A stretch of DNA of 64,000 nucleotides from Torymus aiolomorphi. Lineage: Eukaryota; Arthropoda; Insecta; Hymenoptera; Torymidae. Location of the stretch: assembly GCA_036365515.1 (NCBI GenBank), contig CM070873.1:221266376-221330375 (forward strand), given 5' to 3'. The notes beneath the pieces are model-generated. The model was not told the origin of the DNA, did not search any database, and worked only from the letters and a program-made list of their open reading frames with translations. The position numbers and the translations under genes were made by a program. Positions 13,378 to 21,867 of the stretch are shown here, in pieces (position 1 is the stretch's first letter; each line of letters begins with the position of its first letter).

Positions 13378-13689
13378 GCGGCTACTGCTCTCCTTCCCCG
13401 CACTGCGGCGGCGCTCGCTCGCGCCACGCGGCGTTGCTCTCTTACATATATCTATATATCTATATCTACTTTAACGCTACGCAGATTGAACACATAAATT
13501 CCAACACTTTCTAAAGAGTATATAAATTTATTCATGTGCACATTAGCCTTATATTAAACATCATTGTAGTGTAGGTATTAATTGGTGTTTTCGTCTTTAA
13601 TATTAGAAATTGTTTTCAATAAATAATTCTGCCTTCCATTTCTCCAAATACTTTATCATGCACGAATCGTGTAAACATCAAATCGACAC

Positions 13690-14732
13690 TCCTTACGAAG
13701 ACTAGCATGTTTTCTGGTCTCTTTACGAAGACTAGCACATTTCCCAAACCTGCAACGAAAACTAGCATAACTCATGATTTTGCGCCAAATTCTAGTACAA
13801 TTCGCGAATTTGTGACGAAAGCTAGTATCATTCACGAGTTAGCGTCGAATACTACTACAATTCGCAAGACTGCGACAAAAAGTAGCTCGATTCGCGAGTT
13901 TGTGACGAAAAGTAACGCGATTCACAACCTTGCCGCGAAAACTAGCACTTTGCGCGTGACCGCACTATTTTTCTATTGTGAGTCCATAATTATTTTTCTT
14001 CTTACCTATATCTTTGAAAAGTTTATAATGACAATAAAGACAACCACACCAATGCTGGTAACGTAGATATTTTCTACATTACTAACGCAGACTCCGCAAA
14101 AATTCTTTTAAAAAAACTAAAAAACAATGCTGGTATCGTAGATATCTTTCTAACTGTTGCACCCTCAACAGCGGTAAAACTTTCGAAATATTCAAGTTTA
14201 CAAACTTTTTTCAACCCTGCGCTTGTATAATGAAAGATTAATAAAATGGGAGACGATGATGATTGTAACTGAAAAAAATCACTTATTAACATATTTTTTT
14301 AATAAAAATGAGGTATCAAAATATTTGCAAAATTACAGATTTCTCTTCTAAATATTTAATTCAATGAAGAGAATAAGAAGCGTTATGTTGCCGTAGCAAA
14401 AATAGGGTTTAAGTGAGCGTTGCAATACCCACACGACAATAGACTATATATCATTTATAGAGTTTGCGCTCATCACGCGTGTAATTTAGACTCTTCACAT
14501 AGGTATTGAAAAATGCAGGTAGTCTACCGAAATGTGTTAGTTTTCGTGGCAACCTTGAGAAATGTGCTAGTTTTCGTTACAAGCAGTGGAAGATGCTAGT
14601 CTTCGCCGCAATCAAGCGGATCGCACGAGTCTTCGACGCGAATCAATGGGACGTGCTAGTCTTCGCCGCAAAGCTGAAATGGACCAGTGTTCGTGGGAAA
14701 CTGAATTGTACTAGTTTTCGTAAGGGGCGAAA
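13690..14732. mobile_element. Foldback (FB-like) element with 30-bp tandem repeats in both arms
   Basis: The left arm (13698-13967) holds about nine 30-bp units with core ACGAAAACTAGCA. The right arm (14513-14725) holds about seven units of the complement (TGCTAGTTTTCGT). The outer ends CTTACGAAGACTAG / CTAGTTTTCGTAAG are inverted. Long TIRs built of short tandem repeats are the FB architecture. The open frame 13707-14066 is a ten-residue repeat read through the array and need not be a gene. Confidence 0.75.
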
Positions 14733-16125
14733 ATAAGCTATTCGGTTTTACCTTAACCTATAAAGTATCCGATTTTACCCTAAAGTTCGAAAAAAATTTG
14801 AGTTCAAAAATTGAGGAACGGAATTGCTCCTACTTATTTATTTCATTTAAACCTGTTACAGTAGAGGTTCTCTACTTCTCCTCACATACATTGGGGGCAT
14901 TCTACAAAGTGTGGTTGTCAAGTATATTTCTATCATAAAGGAATATCTTATATCTGGTGCAGCTGCTCAAATCCTCCACGTCGAACTGTCATTCCATTTC
15001 ACTGTTGTGCTTCCTCTCAAAAGATCATTCATAAACAAATGTTGGAATTCTTGACAACTAAAACCGGTATCGATAAAAATTTAATTACGATACTGATGCA
15101 ATTCGACTTTTCGGTACAAGTATTAGATATAGTTTCTTCGTCCCAAACTTCTAAAACTCTAAGAATTTTCTAGAACTACGATTTGTGGCTAATCTTCTAT
15201 CTAACAATAGAAGCAAACTTACCTATAGTCAACCTATCCATATAGAAGGCAACATTTTCAAGCTCATACAGGTGGTGAATTAGATTGAATTAAAATGAAT
15301 TTAGCTGTACCACATCCTATTGTTGATGATAGGTATATAAAATGTTCTTTACAAAAAACCAGTAGACGATATACTCTGTACCGAGGATTTATTTTGTTTT
15401 CTCCACCATTGAGACATCTATATATTTCACACAATATATAAATTTTTTGACAAATAAAAACCTGTTCTATTTTATTCTAAATAATAATAATAAATCTGAT
15501 CGACATGATTGAATTGGAACGTTGAGCGTGCAATGTGTATCACACTGTACTAGAATCATGAATTTCTATACAGTGTTTTTTGTAATTCTTATTTAAATTT
15601 CGATTTTTGTCTCATCGAAATAACTGAAAGAGCTTGAAAGAGAAAATGACTTAAGTAAAAAAGAAAATTAAAAAAAAAGTAAGAAAAAATACAATGGTGA
15701 AAATATAGGTAGGTAATTGAATAATAAATCCGTCATCCCTTAATCTTTATATAATACAACCGATTTTACTATTGCATAATTCAAATAGAATAGCTGCAGA
15801 AAGGCACCTACGTAGCAGATTCGTATTCGTATAAGTAGTCTACCTAAAAAATTATGGAGTTTTTTCTCCTCGCGATAAGTGTATTTACACACATGCTATA
15901 TAACGTCGGAAGTTCCGTCCTTGGATCTTCCTATAATTTTCGATCTATTCAAACCATGCATTTGCCATGCATGAGCTAGTGTCGTGGGTTTTCCGGTTCG
16001 TTTACCCTGATAAATATTTTAACTCATCAATCGGTTTGTTTTGTATTCTTAAATCCACATACAAGAAATTTGTTTATACTGTGCAAACAACAGGCCATTT
16101 TGTTAAACAATGAAAGCTAATAATT
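14733..16125. other. AT-rich DNA, nothing recognised
   Basis: No convincing open frame, RNA gene or repeat boundary was seen. Confidence 0.3.
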
Positions 16126-16248
16126 GCTTCCTCCTAGAGGAAGCTTTGTGATAGTAAAAAAGAAGTTTTGGAGAAAATGTGTTAGGAATGTTGTTTAGCA
16201 CATTTGGAATCGAAATACACTATTTTTAGAAAGTGTCCGTATGGATGT

Positions 16249-16285
16249 GTCTGTGTATGTGTGTGTGTGTGTGCGCGCGCGCGCG

Positions 16286-16352
<67 letters not shown>
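16249..16352. repeat. (GT)n/(GC)n microsatellite
   Basis: Alternating purine-pyrimidine tract with an internal GCGCGCGCGCGCG block, inside Helentron-like copy B. The Cys/Val and Thr/His open frames over it are artefacts. Confidence 0.95.
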
Positions 16353-16353
<1 letters not shown>

Positions 16354-17241
16354 CGTATACGCGGATATCTCATGATCTACTCGACCGATTTTAACCAGAG
16401 AGGTATAATTTTTTTGCATTTTGCTTTCACAGTTGGGGTCAATAGTCTATTTTTGTCAATTTCGATTTTCTTTTTTTTATAGCCATTTTTCAATTTTGCA
16501 AATTTTTATTTTCCTATTTTTAAATATTTAGAACTAATATTCTTAATATATTATGAATGCACTTTATGCATGATAAAATTCTCTACATTTAAAAAAAAAA
16601 GTCGATAGCTATATTCTGTCATAAGTTATTGATAAAAACGCCAATTTTTGAAAATAGGTTATATTTCGAAATTGAAAAAAGATATTCACATAAATATTTT
16701 TTTGGTTAAAAAGAATATTGAGTTCTATAATTTTCTAAATTTTCATGTTTTTTCATTGATTATTTGAAAAAAAAATAATTTAAAAAAAAGTGATTTTTTT
16801 GTTGTTGCCTAACTAGAATAAAATTTACTTAATCACTTTGAAATTCCGTGTAGGGGTAGATTTTATATGCGAATTGAGTCCTTTCTTTGGGCAAAATGAT
16901 TAGTCCATAAATTTCAGAGATATTTGAGGTTAAAATTAAAAAAAATTTTTTTTAATTGTAATTTTTTGAGAACAGATCGATGGATTATCCTGAAATTTAT
17001 AGTCGAATTTGCACTTGAGATATGCAGTATGTGTGAAAATTTTGATCATGATTGATCGATTATTTTCAAAAATATTTAAGATTGAAAATTTTCAAAATTT
17101 TTTTAACAGTTTTTTGGAATTGCAATTTATTGAGAACGGGTTGTTTTTATATATAATTTAAATATTTTAATTATTCTTACGTGTGGATTATTTTATTTTA
17201 ATTATATATTCGGCAAATTTTAGAAGTAAAAAGTTTGATTA

Positions 17242-17815
17242 TTATGCATTAATTATTATTTCTTCTAAAAATATAACATAAAATTCTGTAACATTATTTA
17301 TCCATTTAAAATCGTTGATTATTGTATCATTTATTTGAATATATTTATCATGCTTCGTAATATATTAGTATAATGTCCGTCATTAATTGTATTACCATGA
17401 TGAAGAATTGAACTTACAATTTTAGAATTTTTATGGCCTATTGTTATATTTATTTGTGGTATAATTTCAATATTATAATTTATTATTTTTTTAATTCATA
17501 TGAATCATTTATTATAAATAAGGACAATTGCAGAATTAAAATTGTATGATTTTTTGGTTGTATTATGTTTTGTTGCTGCAAAATACATTTACAAATATTG
17601 CATTTTCCTTCTATGTCTGTAAATTTATAAAAATTATAGTTAATTATTTGTTGTAACTTATAATGTTTATTTTGATTTTTAAATGTAGGTAAATATAATC
17701 ACGTTATCATTATTCGATTGTTCATTAAAATAATTGCAATTTTTACATTCTGTTTGCACGATCAGTTTGTGTTCTATTGTATATTTTACAGGAGATTTTA
17801 AACATATTGTTACAA

Positions 17816-17895
<80 letters not shown>

Positions 17896-18335
17896 ACACG
17901 CACGCACGCACGCACACACACTTAACAACTATTTATAAAAATAAGAATGTATTATTTATTCAAGATAAATAATACAAAAGATTAAATGTGTCATCAACAA
18001 GCTCTCGAATCAACTAGACTGAAAAATCGAGTCGAGAACAACAAACTAATCGCTTAGCAACGCTTCTGTTCTTCTCATGTTCGATGACCAATCCATAACA
18101 ATATATCCATTATAAATTCTGGTACATCTTATTGATGTTTTTCGGCATATTTTTCGTCTATAAATTTTCTAAAATTAAATATATCTATTTTATTTTTATT
18201 TGTGTATTGTTCCATTACATTCTTTAAGCAATCTCCTGTTACATCATTATTAATATTATTTCTTAAAGTTGAACAATGTAAAAGTGATTGAATTGTTGCA
18301 TTAGCGTAACATGAAACTTTATCTCTATTCGTTAA
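17242..18335 (-). pseudogene. USP-like (peptidase C19) protease remnant in the Helentron-like element
   Basis: Minus-strand fragments, in order, give the Cys box SCYANATIQSLLHC (catalytic Cys codon 18309-18311), a degraded QQD-EF motif (one Gln codon is now TAA at 18129-18131), ECKNCN (about 17740), GKCNICKC (about 17595) and a His box HHGNTINDGHYTNILR (about 17390), ending EEIIINA and TAA at 17242-17244. This is the full motif order of ubiquitin-specific proteases: Cys box, QQDAHEF-like motif, two CxxC zinc knuckles, His box. A solo LTR (17808-18100) splits it, and stops and frame changes show it is dead. Homology is judged by motif only; the protein name in an intact element is unknown to me. 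Confidence 0.7.
17808..18100 (-). mobile_element. Solo gypsy LTR with ATAT duplication and expanded CA repeat
   Basis: Begins TGTTACAATCACAC and ends CATAACA, flanked by ATAT (17804-17807, 18101-18104). It matches the LTR of the gypsy element at 48.9-56.6 kb over about 200 bases (for example GTGTCATCAACAAGC, AACTAATCGCTTAGCAACGC). Its CACACA end has expanded into about 50 CA units plus CACG units. It lies inside the USP-like remnant. Confidence 0.85.
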
Positions 18336-18516
18336 TCATTAAACGTAAAGTTAATACTTTCATTTTGTATATTATAAAAAGTTGTATCTTTTGAATTTTT
18401 ATATGTATTAGGTATATCTATAAGTTTACAAAAATTATTATCTTTTTGATTTTTGTTTTTATTCAATGCAAAGATAATACTTTTATTATTTTGTATATTA
18501 CAAAAAATCGCATCTT

Positions 18517-18700
18517 TTAATTATATTTCTTTTTTTGAATTGTTATTATGAATGCTATTATACTTTGTTCAATTTCATTAGATTCATCGTGACTAATTCC
18601 TGTATAAATGGGTTTATGATCTGAAAAAAATGTTTCATATACTCCAGATTCATATTTTTGTATGTTATTGTTTATGAATGCAATTATTCATATATAAATT
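18517..18700 (-). pseudogene. Endonuclease-like coding remnant (SDHKPIY) of copy B
   Basis: The minus strand encodes a stretch ending YESGVYETFFSDHKPIYTGI, then a Glu/Ile-rich segment and a stop at 18517-18519. The SDHxP motif is the C-terminal signature of AP-like (EEP) endonucleases; such domains are known in LINEs and in Helentrons. Between it and the USP-like part lies a low-complexity linker with two similar repeats (FCNIQNNKSI / FYNIQNESI). Only one motif supports the call, so it is tentative. Confidence 0.5.
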
Positions 18701-18825
18701 TAATTCGAATTGTGCCATAAATAGGTGCATTAATTTTCAAATTTGGCTTTAAAAATGAATTAAATGAATCAATAAATTAATTTTGAGGAAGCCACGTGCC
18801 AATGAATTGGCAGCGGTCTTTTTTT

Positions 18826-20644
18826 GCTTCCTCCTAGAGGAAGCTTTGTAATAGTAAAATATTCAACTTCGTTAAAACTCTCTATAAACATCATTAGAAG
18901 TGTTAGATGTTTGTTTCACATGATTTTAGAAAATGTCTGTATGGATGTGTGTGTGTGTATGTATGTATACCGCTTTATCTCCGGATCTACGCGATCGATT
19001 TTAACCATCAGATTCTCATTTTTTTTGTTTTTTTATTCCGAATTCGGGAAGAAAATAATTTTTGATGATTTACTGATTCGTTTTTGTTTTATTTCAAATT
19101 TTTGATTTTCGAAAAATTTATTTTTGATTTTTTTTAATGATCGGATTTAAATTTTTGAATCGGATGGGTCGCATTCGAAAGAGCATAGAAAAACCTATAA
19201 TTTAAAAAAAAAATTTCTAGCTATCACGGTTCTCTTGTTATTAACAAAAACGTGTTCTTTTTTAAATAGCTAATAACTCCTAAACTAAACGGTCAATTTT
19301 TTTGGAGAAAATTCACGATAATGCAGAATATAAATTGCTATAATCTGTGAAAATTTTAATCCATTCTGTTGGTTAGTTTTTGAGAAAAAAATTAAAAAAT
19401 GGAAAAAATGTGTTCTCTATGTCGCACGTTTTATGGAGTAAACCTGGATTAATCGCTTTGTAATTTCTTATAGAGGTAGATTTTAGATAGATCTCGGCTA
19501 AGTTTTTTGGGCTACATGATCGGTCCATAAATTTCTGAGATATTTGAGGTTAAAATTTTTTTAACCTTTTTTTCAAATCGAAATTTCTCGAAAACGGTTC
19601 TATGTATCTGAATCGGATGGGTGGCATTCGAAAACGAATTTAAATACCTATATTTTCTAAAAAAAATTATTTTTCTAGCTATCACGGTTCTTTTGTTATT
19701 AATAAAAACGTAAACATAGAAAAATGAAAAAAAATGAGTTTGGTATGTCTAACCATTGCGGGAGTAAAAATTGACTTAATCGCTTCAAAATTCCTCGTAG
19801 AGGTGAATTTTTTACAGTTTTCGGTCGAGTTATTTGGGCAAAATGATTGGTTCACAGATTTAAGAGATATTTGAGGTTAAAATATTTTTAACCTTTTTTC
19901 AAATCGTAATTTCTCGAGAATAGCTCTATGTATTCGAAGGGAATGGGTAGCATTCGAAATGGAATTAAAATAGCTATATTTCCGAAAAAAAAAATTTCTT
20001 TTATAGGGTGTTCTGTTATTATAAAAAAAACGTAAGCATTGAAAAATGAAAAAATAAAAAAAAATGAGTTTTGTATGTGCAACGATTGCTGGAATAAAAT
20101 TGACTTATTCGCTTCAAAATTTCTTGTAGAGGTGTATTTTTTAGATTTTTATGTCGATTTCTTGGAGCAAAATGATTGGTCCATAAATTTCAGATATTTG
20201 AGGTTAAAATATTTTTAGTAAAATTAATAAATGAAAAAAATTGAGAAATTGTCGATCACTCAAAAAACATGTATTTTTTATGAATAACTAAAGAGATGGT
20301 ATTATTTAAATAAAATTAAAAATATACCCCTACAGCGAGTTTTCAGTCATTATGAAAGCAGATAAGATTGTGAAAATAAACAATTTATTAAAATAATACA
20401 GATGTTTGTTATTTCTTAAAGAACTAATTATTTTGAAATATTTTCGAATACTTGTTTTTCAGAGAATATCTCATAAATCGACTAAAAATTTTAACCACTT
20501 ATTACACTTATTAAAAACTATATTTGGTTAAAATTTCAATACATTTTCTTCGTTTGTTTTTGAGAAAAATTATTTTATAAAAGTATAAAAAAAGGAATTG
20601 ATAAATTAGTTTGAGGAAGCTACGTGCCAATGAATTGGCAGCGG
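18826..20644. mobile_element. Helentron-like element, copy C (head to tail with B)
   Basis: Starts with the same hairpin (18826-18844) and ends GAGGAAGC-tacgt-hairpin (20626-20639) AGCGG. The interior repeats blocks such as TTTGAGGTTAAAAT, CATAAATTTC and CGTAGAGGT several times, so it is internally duplicated. It has a short GT tract (18948-18970) where copy B has a long one. No coding remnant. Confidence 0.65.
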
Positions 20645-21119
20645 TTTTTTATTTTTGATCACGAGAACATTGATATAATTAGTTCTTTACAAAGTTTAGA
20701 ATTGGGGATACTATATAAAAAGATGTAATCATATTGTTGCGTAGACTTTACTACAACTTTAAAATTGGATATTACAAACAAACGCGAGTAAAAAATATTC
20801 CTAAATTAGGAATTTTTTATTTTCAAGAACTCTTTGTAAAGTCTTTTTTAGGAAATTTATATAAAACTTAATGTGCTAATTAAAATTCTCAACGTCAAAA
20901 AAATAAGCAAAAGCGAGGAAAAAAGATCAAAATGATCAAGTTTGGAGGCAAACTGCCTTGAACTCGCGCGACCGTCAGACCACATGCCTCTTCATACGAC
21001 GGGCCCAAACCGAAGCTCTTCCGCGCGTATAGCATCTCTCCTTCCCTCTCTATTATCTCTTTCGTTCCCAGAAGTTATATTGTAGAGTAAGAGAGACGCA
21101 CGGGCGCACGGGCGGCCGG
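20645..21119. other. AT-rich then CpG-rich DNA upstream of GGT exon 1a
   Basis: No gene. From about 20940 the sequence becomes CpG- and pyrimidine-rich and may be distal promoter of GGT exon 1a. Confidence 0.3.
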
Positions 21120-21122
21120 TTA

Positions 21123-21277
21123 GGGACCTTCCACAACCTCTGCGCCGGCGCAACGGCGCGCGCGCTCGCCCGTGTAAAGGTATACCTATATATATAGGCG
21201 AGCGTTATATATAGGTATACCTTTACACGGGCGAGCGCGTGCGCCGTTGCGCCGGCGCGGAGGTTGTGGAAGGTCCC
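21123..21277. mobile_element. Palindromic MITE 1 of 3 (TTA target site)
   Basis: GGGACCTTCCACAACC...GGTTGTGGAAGGTCCC is an almost perfect 155-bp palindrome flanked by TTA on both sides. The centre is AT-rich (GGTATACCTATATATA). GGGA ends with a 3-bp TTA duplication fit a PIF/Harbinger (Tourist-like) origin. Confidence 0.8.
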
Positions 21278-21280
21278 TTA

Positions 21281-21414
21281 GGGAGTCTCTACAACCTTGC
21301 GCGTGCGTGTGCGCTCGCGTGTATAAGGTATACCTATATATAGCGCTCTCCTATATATAGGTATACCTTATACACGGCGAGCGCACACGCACGCGCAAGG
21401 TTGTAGAGACTCCC
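21281..21414. mobile_element. Palindromic MITE 2 of 3 (TTA target site)
   Basis: GGGAGTCTCTACAACC...GGTTGTAGAGACTCCC is flanked by TTA shared with elements 1 and 3. Same architecture as its neighbours but a different arm sequence (GCGTGCGTGTGCGCTCGC), so it is a sister subfamily and not a duplicate. Confidence 0.8.
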
Positions 21415-21417
21415 TTA

Positions 21418-21572
21418 GGGACCTTCCACAACCTCTGCGCCGGCGCAACGGCGCGCGCGCTCGCCCGTGTAAAGGTATACCTATATATAATGCTCGCCTA
21501 TATATATAGGTATACCTTTACACGGGCGAGCGCGCGCGCCGTTGCGCCGGCGCGGAGGTTGTGGAAGCTCTC
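21418..21572. mobile_element. Palindromic MITE 3 of 3 (TTA target site)
   Basis: Nearly identical to element 1 (same arms, slightly different centre) and again between TTA trinucleotides. Its right end is decayed (GCTCTC for GGTCCC). Confidence 0.8.
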
Positions 21573-21579
21573 TTAGGGA

Positions 21580-21648
21580 CCTCTCACTCGAACGTTGTAG
21601 AGTATAGTTTGGTTCCTCTCACTCGAACGTTGTAGAGTATAGTTTGGT
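21580..21648. repeat. 35-bp tandem duplication in the GGT exon 1a leader
   Basis: CCTCTCACTCGAACGTTGTA... occurs twice head to tail with almost no divergence, about 175 bases upstream of the exon 1a start codon. It may duplicate a promoter or transcription-start element. Confidence 0.85.
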
Positions 21649-21820
21649 GCGAGTGCTGGCGACGAGGTGATGTCGTCCCGAGCGTGTGTTCAATCAAGGT
21701 TTGTTATTTGACGGAAAGAGTGTGCGTGTGTGAGCGTAAGCGATCCAGTATTACCGGGAGGAGGAGGTGCATGACAACCGGCGGGTCGCCCCTGTTACAC
21801 GACGCAACTAGAGCGTAATC

Positions 21821-21867
21821 ATGCCGCCGCGGACTGATTTCAAGTTCGAGACGCTGCGAGAAGACAG
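21821..21867 (+). CDS. GGT: GGT alternative first coding exon 1a
   Basis: ATG at 21821 opens a 15-codon exon (MPPRTDFKFETLRED plus AG) followed by a good donor, GTGAGT. An in-frame TAG at 21809-21811 makes this the first possible start. The exon ends in phase 2, and exon 2 begins with the single base that completes an Arg codon, so the join is in frame and puts a short cytoplasmic tail before the membrane anchor, as in typical GGTs. The sequence from about 21580 to 21820 would be 5' UTR or promoter. No other coding exon that could accept this donor was seen between 21.9 and 29.4 kb. The splice itself is inferred from phase and distance. Confidence 0.7.

Larger units (their letters stand above)
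11646..13506 (-). mobile_element. Small non-autonomous LTR element (TRIM-like) with 5-bp target duplication
   Basis: A direct repeat beginning TGTTGGAGTTTAGGGTAAG occurs at 11646 and 12283. The whole unit ends TTCCAACA at 13506 and is flanked by CTTTC on both sides (11641-11645, 13507-13511). TGTTGGA/TCCAACA are inverted LTR-type ends. On the minus strand AATAAA lies about 50 bases before the LTR end, as in an R region. No gag or pol is present. The right LTR carries a hAT insertion and the left part a foldback insertion. Confidence 0.65.
16126..18816. mobile_element. Helentron-like element, copy B, with coding remnant
   Basis: Starts with the hairpin GCTTCCTC-cta-GAGGAAGC (16126-16144) and ends with GAGGAAGC, then the hairpin GCCAAT-ga-ATTGGC (18798-18811) and AGCGG. 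The first kilobase resembles copies A and C, including a GT/GC microsatellite (16249-16352) and the CGACCGATTTTAACC block. Copy B alone keeps 17.2-18.7 kb, whose minus strand has endonuclease-like and USP-like coding remnants. If these belong to the element, its coding strand is minus and the GCTTCCTC hairpin is its 3' end. Copy C follows head to tail after nine bases. Confidence 0.7.

Noticed and set aside
13707..14066. 119-codon Thr/Ser-rich frame
   Set aside because: A ten-residue periodic reading of the 30-bp foldback repeats.
16182..16482. Thr/His and Cys/Val open frames
   Set aside because: Read-through of GT/GC microsatellites; the same applies at 17679-17928, apart from the minus-strand SPVKYTIEH... 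part, which belongs to the USP-like remnant.
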